A stretch of 64,000 nt of DNA from UBA7332 sp051652645 (GTDB lineage: Bacteria; Bacteroidota; Bacteroidia; Bacteroidales; UBA7332): NCBI GenBank assembly GCA_051652645.1, contig JBOFUP010000019.1, positions 53,466-117,465 of the forward strand, read 5' to 3'. The notes under the pieces were generated by a model. It saw nothing but the letters and a program-made list of their open reading frames with translations, was not told the DNA's origin and searched no databases. Made by a program: the position numbers and the translations under genes. This document shows positions 1 through 8,758 of the stretch, in pieces (the first letter of the stretch is position 1; the number at the start of each line of letters is the position of its first letter).

Positions 1-640
1 TTACACCTTGTATAGAGGATTCGAAACCTTCAAAGATGTATCCCGAAACCTTCTGAGAGGCTAGTGTCATATCCCCTATAGGATCTTGATTGCCAGGAAG
101 AAGATATGATCTAGTAGCCAGATTATTTATAACACATGAATCAATAACTACGTCAAGATAAGTTAGCTTACGTATATCCAATCTAGCCAATGAACGTCTA
201 AGTGATAACTCTAGCGAAACATTCTCCACCGAAGATATTGCCCTCTCTGCTGTGTAAAAAAGAGCAGGATAAGTAGTAGAAAAATCTGACTTTGGAGTAA
301 CTAACTTTCTAACACTTGAATAATCAGCCAAGCAATCACCACTATCCTCAATAGAGTGATCCCCTGCAATAAACAGAAGTTTATCCGCTTTTACCCCCTG
401 GGTCTTCATAACATAATAACCCTCATTATCAACTTGCAATCGAGAGTAGTTCTTACTTAAGAGGTCCCCCTGATACAACAAAGCCGACACATTTGTCAAC
501 TCATTTGCAGAACCAGACTCATCATAGTTAACCGAGAGCTGCATTTGCGATCTGCCTCCCACTCCTTCATTCTCACTCTGATCTTGACACGAGAAGAGAA
601 GTGCACTACTAACGAAGAGAAGTGCTAATTTTTTGCTCAT
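1..640 (-). CDS. Fimbrillin-like surface lipoprotein, partial at window edge
   Basis: The reading frame is open from an ATG at 640 to the window edge, so about 213 N-terminal residues are visible and the C-terminus is missing. The first 18 residues form a lipoprotein signal with lipobox LFSC (Cys18), so the product is exported and lipid-anchored. The body contains an LRRSLARLDI segment and alternating beta-type strands, as in fimbrillin or fimbrial-anchor (FimA/Mfa, FimB/Mfa2) proteins of Bacteroidales. It is likely a surface adhesin or pilus component; the family call rests on pattern, not alignment. A TAnnTTTG promoter box lies upstream on the minus strand at 827-834, giving a leader of about 190 bases. 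Confidence 0.55.
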   Translation of the reverse strand, partial: MSKKLALLFVSSALLFSCQDQSENEGVGGRSQMQLSVNYDESGSANELTNVSALLYQGDLLSKNYSRLQVDNEGYYVMKTQGVKADKLLFIAGDHSIEDSGDCLADYSSVRKLVTPKSDFSTTYPALFYTAERAISSVENVSLELSLRRSLARLDIRKLTYLDVVIDSCVINNLATRSYLLPGNQDPIGDMTLASQKVSGYIFEGFESSIQGV

Positions 641-826
641 AGAATACTTTTTAAAGTTTTGATTATAAATAATTATAGAATGATACTTATTTGAGATTTA
701 TTGGTCAATTCTCATAAATGTGAGTACTATATAGATTGGTTTTAGTCCTGAAATTGAAAAGAGAAGCGCCCAAATAAAGGCAGGGCTAGAAGGATAATGT
801 GTATATTTTAAATAAAACATCACATG

Positions 827-834
827 CAAAAGTA
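827..834 (-). promoter_or_regulatory. Possible promoter (-7 box) for the fimbrillin-like gene
   Basis: Minus-strand TACTTTTG fits the Bacteroidota -7 consensus. The nearest TTTG is only about 15 bases upstream, shorter than usual, so this is tentative. Confidence 0.35.
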
Positions 835-884
835 AGAATTAAGAATATACAAACCTCCTAATTTGCAAATTTTATAACTTTAAA

Positions 885-926
885 TAGAAATAAACAATCA
901 CGGAAATCCGTGATTGTTTATTTCTA
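885..926. terminator. Perfect 19-bp stem-loop in the 641-1342 gap
   Basis: Arms 885-903 and 908-926 are perfectly complementary around the loop AAAT, and both ends are AT-rich, so it could terminate in either direction. It and the umuC terminator are the only structures seen in the gap at 641-1342; no coding sequence is convincing there. Confidence 0.5.
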
Positions 927-1277
927 CACTAATTCAAATGGGCCACAATACAGATAAATTAGCATAAATAACACTAATAAACACATCTATTACCCAATAG
1001 CAGCTAGTGGCACAGTACATGGATGGACTTTACTACATTTCAATTATGACGAATCGATAAGCCCTATAGACATCCCCATTTTGTGAAATTTCAACTAATG
1101 GATATGATTTACTCCTATGGCTGTACATATAAATAGAATCACTGACTCCATTAAACTTTTTCATTACTCACTATTTGCTATCTAACCCTCTTAAAAGAAA
1201 ACTGAAATACATAATTCATAGTAAAGATTTTTATCCCTAGCTGTATTTATTGCTCAATTATTATTAGGGGATAACTC

Positions 1278-1324
1278 AAAAAAAAAGTTTGCTGAATGTC
1301 ATTATAAAGACATTCAGCAAACTT
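1278..1324 (-). terminator. Rho-independent terminator of umuDC
   Basis: A 16-bp stem (1285-1300 with 309-324) is followed on the minus strand by a run of about nine T. It lies about 20 bases past the umuC stop. Confidence 0.85.
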
Positions 1325-1342
1325 ATATATCATTGTGAACCT

Positions 1343-2605
1343 CTAGAGCTTCACCACTATAGACTCATCCAAACGAGTAGAGAAGCAACCTGAGATATGC
1401 TCTCTTTTCAAGTACCACTTACGAGTTTCTCCCTGAGCAGCCAACCTTACTTTCTCTCTTCCAATAGAATCATTACACCCATCCATGATCTTCATCAATT
1501 GATTATGCTTATTCCTATCTACTGGGTCAAAAAGAGAACCTTGCACCTCTTCTTTAAGAATAATATTACTCAATATTACTCCTGCTTTTTTATAACTATA
1601 GCCACTTCTATAAATATCTGATAGTAGTTGTCGAGCATAAGTCACAAGCTCTATAGAGGAACTTGTAGCAACTGGTAGCTCAATTATTCTTGAGTCATAA
1701 TACTGCGGAAGATCTTGACGAAAAGGATTGGTTGCAACAAAAACGGTCAACTCTCTAGCACAACCACCTTGCTTTCGCAACTTATAAGCACACTTAGCAG
1801 CAAAATTTGAGACTGCATCTGAAAGAGGGTAAAGATCATCAATCATCTCACCAAAACTACGACTTGTGGTGATAGATTTCTTTCGTTGTTCTGAAATAGT
1901 CATTTCTATACAACGCTCTCCATTCAACTCCTTATGTATCCGTAAACCAACAACCCCCATCTGTCTCTTAACCCACCTAGTATCTAGATGAGCAAAATCT
2001 AGAGCTGTTCTAACACCATAGCTATGCAACATTGAACTATAGCGCCGACCAATACCCCAGACATCCTCAACAAGGGTTACATCTAAACAATCCCTAACCT
2101 TACTCTCACTATCTAGAATATACACACCCTCCATCTCCATCCTCTTCTTTGCTATCCTATTGGCTAACTTTGCTAAGGTCTTCGTGGGTGCTACACCTAC
2201 GCATACGGGTATACCAGTCCACTGACGAACAGTTGATCTTATATGCTGAGAATACTCAGACAAGTCATACAAATCAAAACCATCGAGAGAGAGAAAAGCT
2301 TCATCCACAGAGTAAACCTCAGCTGTTGGCGTAAAGCCAAGAAGAATATTCATAACCCTACGAGACATATCTCCATAGAGAGTGTAGTTAGAAGAGAATA
2401 CTGCTACATCATGCTTATCAATTAGCGCTTTTAGCTTAAATGCTGGCTCACCCATAGCTATACCCAATGCCTTTGCCTCATTTGATCGCGCTATGACACA
2501 CCCATCATTATTACTCAGAACAATAACAGGACGCCCCTCGTAACGAGGATTAAACACACGCTCACATGAACAGTAGAAGTTATTACAATCAACCAGAGCT
2601 ATCAT
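1343..2605 (-). CDS. umuC: UmuC-type Y-family DNA polymerase (Pol V catalytic subunit)
   Basis: This is the translesion DNA polymerase that, with processed UmuD, copies past DNA damage at the cost of mutations. The 420 residues match the usual UmuC length. The N-terminus has the catalytic Asp6 in ALVDCNNFY, and Asp101-Glu102 sit in the SVDEAF motif, so the metal-binding triad is intact. A helix-hairpin-helix thumb region follows (VEDVWGIGRR), then the little-finger and UmuC C-terminal domains. The ATG overlaps the end of umuD by four bases (ATGA), so the two genes are translationally coupled. It is a typical SOS-type pair; no LexA operator could be recognised. Confidence 0.95.
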   Translation of the reverse strand: MIALVDCNNFYCSCERVFNPRYEGRPVIVLSNNDGCVIARSNEAKALGIAMGEPAFKLKALIDKHDVAVFSSNYTLYGDMSRRVMNILLGFTPTAEVYSVDEAFLSLDGFDLYDLSEYSQHIRSTVRQWTGIPVCVGVAPTKTLAKLANRIAKKRMEMEGVYILDSESKVRDCLDVTLVEDVWGIGRRYSSMLHSYGVRTALDFAHLDTRWVKRQMGVVGLRIHKELNGERCIEMTISEQRKKSITTSRSFGEMIDDLYPLSDAVSNFAAKCAYKLRKQGGCARELTVFVATNPFRQDLPQYYDSRIIELPVATSSSIELVTYARQLLSDIYRSGYSYKKAGVILSNIILKEEVQGSLFDPVDRNKHNQLMKIMDGCNDSIGREKVRLAAQGETRKWYLKREHISGCFSTRLDESIVVKL

Positions 2606-3033
2606 CTCTTCTTAATTATATAGGTTACTATCCCCCAAACCTGAAAATTACTCTCTGGGGATATCCTTATAGGAGGGTAAGCTTGATTCGCCGCTTGTAA
2701 CCACACACCAGACTCATCTATTCTTAAGCGCTTAAGAGTAAACTCACCATCTATATATGAGACTACAATCTTACCATCAACGGGCTTCAATGAACGATCA
2801 ACTACCAATATATCACCATCATCTATCCCCTCATCAACCATTGAATTACCAGATACACGGGCACAAAAAGTAGAGGATGGGTTCCTAATCAACTCCTTAT
2901 TAAAGTCAATTGAACCATCCATATAATCTTGACATGGAGAAGGAAAGCCAGCAGCTATACGACTCTCAACCATAGGAATACTCCCATGTTCATCCCCTGC
3001 AATATCCATCAATATTACACCATCATTTTTCAT
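2602..3033 (-). CDS. umuD: UmuD, S24 LexA-like autoprotease subunit of Pol V
   Basis: UmuD is cleaved with the help of RecA filaments and then activates UmuC. The 143 residues contain the expected cleavage site Ala28-Gly29 in AAGFPSP, the nucleophile Ser64 in SGNSM and the general base Lys101 in FTLKR, so it should be active. The gene lies directly upstream of umuC and overlaps it by four bases. The -7 promoter box (3038-3045) ends only four bases before the ATG. The mRNA may therefore be leaderless, or translation may begin at the second Met (codon at 3009), which would still keep the cleavage site. Confidence 0.93.
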   Translation of the reverse strand: MKNDGVILMDIAGDEHGSIPMVESRIAAGFPSPCQDYMDGSIDFNKELIRNPSSTFCARVSGNSMVDEGIDDGDILVVDRSLKPVDGKIVVSYIDGEFTLKRLRIDESGVWLQAANQAYPPIRISPESNFQVWGIVTYIIKKR

Positions 3034-3037
3034 CTTA

Positions 3038-3045
3038 CAAAGATA
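3038..3045 (-). promoter_or_regulatory. Promoter -7 box of umuDC
   Basis: Minus-strand TATCTTTG is a good match to the Bacteroidota -7 element. It is unusually close to the umuD start codon. Confidence 0.6.
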
Positions 3046-3268
3046 GGAACTTTTTAAATAGACTCCCTAAGCTCACATTTTTTAAACTTAATGACAGACT
3101 ACCTAACTACATCTAAAGAACAAGATAGATTATCATATTACATTATGAAAAGTTCAATAGTATAGATTTACAACATTGATGAATTTGAGAACTAACACAA
3201 AAAATAAGAGCCATAATAGACAATATAGTCAATTACAGCTCTCATCTACACCAGAACAGCAATAGAAA

Positions 3269-4150
3269 TTAATCACCACAAGAGGTCAAGCACTTTGAGC
3301 CTGGAGCCTCAAACTCTATGGTAGAGTGTGTAATATTATACTCTTGAGCAATCTCTAAAACACTCTCCTTGATCTGCATAATATCTACCTCAGAAGTAAC
3401 AACATGCAATGTCATGACGTGAGATTCACCATCAAGACTCCATAAATGCATATCGTGAATCGATATAATACCACTAATACCAAGTATCTCCTCCTTTAGA
3501 TTATTGGGTGTTATATCTTCAGGTATGGCTTGCAAGAAGACTCTGAAAGTCGCCTTTGTATTCTTGTACACATTAACAAGAACCCAAACACTAATACAGA
3601 GCGACAATATTGGATCCAAAATAGGAACGTCAATAAACATCATTACAATACTTACAATAAGTACGGCAACCCAACCCAGAACATCCTCCATTATATGTAT
3701 ATAAACTGAGCGTTCATTAATTGAAGCTCCCCCCTTTACCCTAAATGCAGCTGCTCCATTAATAATAATACCAAAAATAGCGAACCACAACATCCCTTGT
3801 GCACTAACTTCGGCAGGGGTAATGACACGTTTAACAGCCTCAACAATTACAAACAAAGAACTGACGGTCAATACTCCCGATAGAAAGACAGAACCAAGTA
3901 AAGAGAAACGCTTATATCCATAGGAGTATTTCTCATCTCTCTCACTCTTTGATTTTCGTTGTAAGAACCATGCTAGTGCCAACGAAAGTGAATCTCCAAA
4001 GTCATGCAACGCATCTGAAAGAATAGCAATACTGTTGGTCATTATACCACCGACCAACTCAACTATTACGAAAAGTGAATTCAAAAAAAACACAATTGAA
4101 AGATTCTTCTCCGAATCACTATTGTGAGAATGATTATGATTGTGTCCCAT
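3269..4150 (-). CDS. Cation diffusion facilitator (CzcD/ZitB-like zinc exporter)
   Basis: This inner-membrane metal/proton antiporter probably exports zinc or a similar divalent cation. The 293 residues carry a His-rich N-terminus (MGHNHNHSHN), six predicted membrane helices and a cytoplasmic C-terminal domain. The paired HxxxD metal site of zinc-type CDF proteins is present: His49/Asp53 in helix 2 and His152/Asp156 in helix 5. The end of the protein has a Cys-containing tail (SKCLTSCGD) that may bind metal. It stands alone; the 522-base gap upstream holds no regulator gene. Confidence 0.92.
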   Translation of the reverse strand: MGHNHNHSHNSDSEKNLSIVFFLNSLFVIVELVGGIMTNSIAILSDALHDFGDSLSLALAWFLQRKSKSERDEKYSYGYKRFSLLGSVFLSGVLTVSSLFVIVEAVKRVITPAEVSAQGMLWFAIFGIIINGAAAFRVKGGASINERSVYIHIMEDVLGWVAVLIVSIVMMFIDVPILDPILSLCISVWVLVNVYKNTKATFRVFLQAIPEDITPNNLKEEILGISGIISIHDMHLWSLDGESHVMTLHVVTSEVDIMQIKESVLEIAQEYNITHSTIEFEAPGSKCLTSCGD

Positions 4151-4566
4151 AAGCTTCTAATATTAATTTTATTGCAAATAATTATAGCACCGTACATTCT
4201 ATGACTCTTAGGAATACCTATATATTGTAGGTTATTCTACTATCCAATCCCTACCAAAACTAGTAGTAATAAAATGAGAGTGGTTGAATTCAGTGTACAG
4301 CAACAATATGAAAACAGAACATCCCAACCCATCAAAAGTTCTAAATAGGCGATTTAAAGTTGAGACACATTTAGCAATAACAGATTGAATTAATAATAGT
4401 AAGCTCTCATAATTTAATAAAACTCATTATGCAAAACACAACACTCATACAATCTATTCTTAATATAGTATATTCTTATCTATAAGAGCTAACAACAAGC
4501 AATATATAGGCAATCTGGCAAATTGATTGTTACCCTAGATGTTAATACATCAGTTATCAGAACCAC

Positions 4567-4620
4567 AAATAGACTAAAAGGGCTGATTCCTTTAGAGGAT
4601 TCAGCCCTTTTAGTCTATTT
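4567..4620 (-). terminator. Terminator of the AAA ATPase gene
   Basis: Arms 4567-4586 and 4601-4620 form a 20-bp stem. It is the only structure in the gap 4151-4672; the remainder is AT-rich and shows no supported gene. Confidence 0.75.
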
Positions 4621-4672
4621 ATCAAAGAGTTTCAATCAACATCAATACTACTGAATATTTTAGCTTTAACTC

Positions 4673-5938
4673 TTACTTTGTCTCACCTGATTTAGTTTTT
4701 GACACACTCTTAGTGGTACCCCTCTTCTTTGTTTCACTCTTCTTAGCCGTACCCTTCTGAGGAGCTTTCTTAGCAGGAGCTTTCTTAACTGTAACTCTCT
4801 TCTTTGGAGTAGGCTCAGCAATAAACTCTTCTACTACTAGAGATTTTTCAACTACTGCCTCCTCATGAGACTCTATCATATCAACAGTAATTGGATCAAC
4901 ACTTGAAGATACTACATCAACTACAGCGTCTATATCTGGCGTATTAGCAACCTCTAGAATACTTCCCATATTGATAATCATCGATGCGTCAAGTCCTGAT
5001 GATATATGACTAGAACAAGTTGTCATGAAGAACTGACAATTCGGAAATACCTCAATCATCTTCTTAGCAATTAGAGCTTGCCAATTTGGATGTAGATGCA
5101 TATCCACCTCATCAATCAAGATTATACCCGAACAATTTAGAGGATTCGGGTGCGAAGGGTTTAATATAGATAGACGACGAACGATATCCCCAATTAAAGA
5201 TAAAAAAATCTTCTCACCGTGAGATAATTGATCCACACGCAAGGTATTACCCTGCTTATCAATTGTCAATCTAAGAGGATTACGCTGATAAGTAAGATTA
5301 GAGTAACCTGGCATGAAGGATTCAATCGCTCTCTGCAGAGCAGCTATGTGAGTATCACCCTTTACCCCTTGGTCTGTTCTCCAACGCAGCCACTCAAAGA
5401 AGCGCTTTAGACTGACACTAGCCGTTAAGTTAAGATCTGCATATAGCTCCATCTGAGGGAAAGACAAATTTGGCTTAACACGTATTGGCACCTCCTCTAA
5501 CATTCTATTCACTGGATAGTAAGCAAATAGAGGTAGGGATACACCCGGATCTTTCATAGCAAAATTAGAGCTAAGCTCAAGACCTAGGCGAGTGACATCT
5601 TCGAAGAATATATTCTCTTTTAGATTAACACCTGGTCTCTTCCTACTAATAGCGAACCTACTCTTAACTCCTGCTCCTTTTGAGAAGTTAGCCTCAATTG
5701 TAGAACCTCCTCTCCCATTAGTTATCTCCTCTGGCTGTATAAGCAAACCTGCATTTCTAGTAGATTTTGCTCGAGCAGTAAACCAGCTCATCACAATGGC
5801 TACAGAGTCAAGCAATGAGCTTTTACCTGTCCCATTCTCGCCAATAATGACATTAATGTTTGGATCTAAAGAACACTCTATGCGCTCTATGCCTCTGAAA
5901 TTCTCAACAGTGATATCTGTTATCTTTAATTCGTTCAT
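4673..5938 (-). CDS. RecF/SMC-like AAA ATPase with a Lys/Ala-rich histone-like tail
   Basis: The protein is an ABC/SMC-class ATPase of the AAA_15/AAA_21 kind. Walker A is GENGTGKSS (residues 33-41), the signature is LSHGEK (238-243) and Walker B is ILIDE (273-277) followed by HLHPNW. Residues 375-421 are a low-complexity basic tail of repeated K-K-x-P/A units like those of histone H1 or bacterial Hc1-type proteins, which suggests DNA binding. Related ATPases occur in OLD/PtuA-type defence systems, but no nuclease partner gene is adjacent here. It lies 40 bases downstream of the 5'-nucleotidase gene and may be transcribed with miaA. Its function is not known. Confidence 0.75.
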   Translation of the reverse strand: MNELKITDITVENFRGIERIECSLDPNINVIIGENGTGKSSLLDSVAIVMSWFTARAKSTRNAGLLIQPEEITNGRGGSTIEANFSKGAGVKSRFAISRKRPGVNLKENIFFEDVTRLGLELSSNFAMKDPGVSLPLFAYYPVNRMLEEVPIRVKPNLSFPQMELYADLNLTASVSLKRFFEWLRWRTDQGVKGDTHIAALQRAIESFMPGYSNLTYQRNPLRLTIDKQGNTLRVDQLSHGEKIFLSLIGDIVRRLSILNPSHPNPLNCSGIILIDEVDMHLHPNWQALIAKKMIEVFPNCQFFMTTCSSHISSGLDASMIINMGSILEVANTPDIDAVVDVVSSSVDPITVDMIESHEEAVVEKSLVVEEFIAEPTPKKRVTVKKAPAKKAPQKGTAKKSETKKRGTTKSVSKTKSGETK

Positions 5939-5978
5939 TCTAGTTAGTTAGTCAAGCTATATTATCATCATATTCTCA

Positions 5979-7724
5979 CTATCTATCTCCAAATATCAGA
6001 TTGAAGTCTCTCTCAGCAGCAGGCTTAGTCCACTCCTCAGGAACAAACTTCCATTGGTTTAGAGATTTTGGTTCAATCTCCCCTTTGCTCTCAATATATT
6101 GCATTAGATAGTATCTAAGATCCTTGTCTGTAGCATCAATAATTCGCTCCTCAAGTTCATCCTGAGGAATACCCGAACCCTTAGTTAGAAGTTCTCCCCC
6201 TCCATTACCTCTGTATGAGTTTACTGCTACTTTGTATCTCATATCAAGATCGAAAGGCTTACCGTCAGCCATTGAGGCTATCATGATCTTCTCTCCAGCT
6301 GGTTTTGTAACGTCAACTGTATATATTATACCTGCAGCCGAGTCAAAGTTGAAGAACATATTTTTGAAGATAGCTCTCTCATGCCCTGCTTTGTTAGAGT
6401 TCTTTAGAAGCAAAAGATGATCGTCCACACTCTTCATCTGATTTGTCCAATTAGCGTACGACATCTCCAACAACCCTTTGATCTCTCTACCAGAGAGTGA
6501 CATGGTATAAAGCATGTTCTCATACTTATAAAGGTTGAACATATCTCTTACGTATATCGGACCATTCTCAATAACTGCATTTATAGATAGTGGTGCCGTA
6601 AGTGAGATATCTGCTCCAGTCAACTCTAGTTGAAGTTCGTGAATAAGATCAATAAAGGCTGATGGTCCAAAAAATGAAGGGCGAGCATCTATCCTTTGAG
6701 TGAAAGAGCCTACTTTTTGATTTACGAACTCTTTAACTATCTTGAATTGAGGCTCAAACATCTCTAGAATCTCTTTGTCTGGTTCGTAAGCACTCATCTC
6801 TACTAGTTCACTATTAAGCGAGAGAATACTCTTCTTTCCCTTAATAGATGAGAACTTAATCTCTACAGAAGAGACATACTTTCCTGCGTTTGAAGGATTG
6901 ATGATCAACACCTCTTTTCCTTCTACATTTTTCACTTTGCGGTTATCACTCTTGTGATCATGTCCCATCATCACAACATCAAACCCAGGCACTTCTTGCG
7001 CTATGGTTAGTGATGCATTCTCGTTGAATTTGCCCGACATCACATGAGCATCTTGTCCTGCATGAAACAGACCAACCATAAGGTCAGGCTTCTCTTTTGA
7101 AAGGATATATGGCACCCACGTCTGAGCTGTCTTCTGCATATCCTCAAAATGAAGACCTTTCCAAAGAGTCTCAGGCAACCACGCTGGAATAGCAGGAGTG
7201 ATAAGTCCTAAAACAGCAACCTTTACTCCATTTAGGTTATATACAGCATATGGTTTAGCAAAATTAGAGCTATCTGCCCTTTTTACAATGTTTGCGGCTA
7301 GTACAGGAAAGTTACAATCATCAATGAAACGATTGTATACTGAAGCGCCAGCCTCAATATCATGATTCCCTAGGGTCATTGCATCATACTTCATAAAATT
7401 CAAGAAGGCGGCACATATGTGTGTTGATGTGCTATCCATAAAATTGTAGTAGTATGCAGATGGTTGTCCCTGGAGTATATCACCTCCATCTAGTAACAAT
7501 ACACTCTCTTCTCCATAAGCTTGTCGCTGCTTTTTAACAAATGAAGCAACTCTAGACAAACTTGCAGGACCTGGTTTGTCAGTAATGAAGTCATACGGAT
7601 AGTAATTTCCATGAATGTCTGAGGTCTGAAGCAAGTTTATGGTTACCTCTTTTGATTTCCCCTTTGCAAAAAGTGATGCAAAAGCAATAACTACTCCAAA
7701 CGTTAAAACGATTAATCTTCTCAT
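5979..7724 (-). CDS. Periplasmic 5'-nucleotidase / 2',3'-cyclic phosphodiesterase family
   Basis: This is a UshA-type metallophosphoesterase that hydrolyses nucleotides outside the cytoplasm. The 581 residues begin with a signal peptide (about residues 1-20). The dimetal site motifs are visible: DIHG (Asp36, His38), GGD (Asp82), GNHD (120-122) and GHDH further on. The C-terminal substrate domain (5_nucleotid_C) starts near residue 340. It is four bases downstream of miaA, so the two share an operon although their roles differ. The exact substrate is not evident. Confidence 0.88.
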   Translation of the reverse strand: MRRLIVLTFGVVIAFASLFAKGKSKEVTINLLQTSDIHGNYYPYDFITDKPGPASLSRVASFVKKQRQAYGEESVLLLDGGDILQGQPSAYYYNFMDSTSTHICAAFLNFMKYDAMTLGNHDIEAGASVYNRFIDDCNFPVLAANIVKRADSSNFAKPYAVYNLNGVKVAVLGLITPAIPAWLPETLWKGLHFEDMQKTAQTWVPYILSKEKPDLMVGLFHAGQDAHVMSGKFNENASLTIAQEVPGFDVVMMGHDHKSDNRKVKNVEGKEVLIINPSNAGKYVSSVEIKFSSIKGKKSILSLNSELVEMSAYEPDKEILEMFEPQFKIVKEFVNQKVGSFTQRIDARPSFFGPSAFIDLIHELQLELTGADISLTAPLSINAVIENGPIYVRDMFNLYKYENMLYTMSLSGREIKGLLEMSYANWTNQMKSVDDHLLLLKNSNKAGHERAIFKNMFFNFDSAAGIIYTVDVTKPAGEKIMIASMADGKPFDLDMRYKVAVNSYRGNGGGELLTKGSGIPQDELEERIIDATDKDLRYYLMQYIESKGEIEPKSLNQWKFVPEEWTKPAAERDFNLIFGDR

Positions 7725-7728
7725 ATAG

Positions 7729-8649
7729 TTATGGTTTAATATTTAAAAGCTCCTCTACTACCTCTATCTTCTCCGCTGTTGGGATGCTAGCATCGATCCA
7801 GTTTATATTAAATCCTCTTCTCTCCATACCTCTAAACCAAGTCATCTGTCTCTTAGCAAATTGATGAATAGCTCTCTCGAGAGAGTCTCTCATCTGCTTA
7901 AGAGACAATTCACCTATGATATGTTGAGTAATGAATTTGTATTCTAATCCATAGTAGATAAGATCCTCGGCAGGTATGCCCTCTGCCATAAGAGCTCTCA
8001 CCTCATCCACCATTCCCTCCTCAATGCGACTATCTAGTCGTCTAGTTATCTTCTCTCTCCTAAGATCTCTATCTATGTCTACACCAATAATAAGACTATT
8101 TAAAGGAGCAAACTCATTTGCTTGCGCATTATCAGTGAGGTAGTACTCCTCTATCTCAATAGCCCTAATTGCTCTTTTTGCAGTATCAACATCCGTACTA
8201 TTATGAAGGTTCTTATAACCCCTAAGTATTTCTGTTAGCTCTTCAAGAGATCTATTAGCTAGTCTATCTCTAAGTTCTCTATTCTCAGGAACAGCCAATA
8301 ATTTATATCCTTTCAACACAGACTCTATGTACATACCTGTCCCTCCACATAGGATGGGCATCATCCCTTTTGACTTTATCTGGGAGTATGCATTATGAAA
8401 ATCATGTTGAAATTCAAATAGATTATATTTTGTTCCAGGCTCACATATATCTATTAGATGATGCTTCACCTGCTTTCCCTCTACCACATAGTCAGCTAGA
8501 TCCTTACCCGTACCAATATCCATTCTACGATATACTTGGCGGGAATCTCCACTAATGATTTCACTACCTAGCTTTGCAGCCAAAGCAGCTCCAAAGGGAG
8601 TCTTTCCTGAGGCAGTGGGCCCTATAATGGTTATTAAGTCGTATTGCAT
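7729..8649 (-). CDS. miaA: tRNA dimethylallyltransferase MiaA
   Basis: MiaA adds a dimethylallyl group to A37 of tRNAs that read codons beginning with U. The 306-residue length is normal. The P-loop GPTASGKT is at residues 10-17, followed by DSRQVYRRMDIGTGK, CGGTGMYI and the C-terminal KRQMTWFRG motif that contacts the tRNA. It leads a two- or three-gene operon with the nucleotidase. A TATCTTTG box is at 8681-8688. Confidence 0.96.
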   Translation of the reverse strand: MQYDLITIIGPTASGKTPFGAALAAKLGSEIISGDSRQVYRRMDIGTGKDLADYVVEGKQVKHHLIDICEPGTKYNLFEFQHDFHNAYSQIKSKGMMPILCGGTGMYIESVLKGYKLLAVPENRELRDRLANRSLEELTEILRGYKNLHNSTDVDTAKRAIRAIEIEEYYLTDNAQANEFAPLNSLIIGVDIDRDLRREKITRRLDSRIEEGMVDEVRALMAEGIPAEDLIYYGLEYKFITQHIIGELSLKQMRDSLERAIHQFAKRQMTWFRGMERRGFNINWIDASIPTAEKIEVVEELLNIKP

Positions 8650-8680
8650 ATAGTATGTATTCTGTTTGTTCTAATTCTGA

Positions 8681-8688
8681 CAAAGATA
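8681..8688 (-). promoter_or_regulatory. Promoter -7 box of miaA operon
   Basis: Minus-strand TATCTTTG lies about 31 bases upstream of the miaA ATG. Confidence 0.6.
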
Positions 8689-8692
8689 ACTT

Positions 8693-8748
8693 AAAAAGGA
8701 TAAAGGGACAACACATACAGAGTAAGTGCTCTCCCTTTATCCTTTTTT
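8693..8748 (-). terminator. Terminator of the secreted endonuclease gene
   Basis: A 16-bp stem (8693-8708 with 8732-8747) follows the stop codon, and its base continues into a T-rich stretch. Confidence 0.75.
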
Positions 8749-8758
8749 AGAGATCTAA

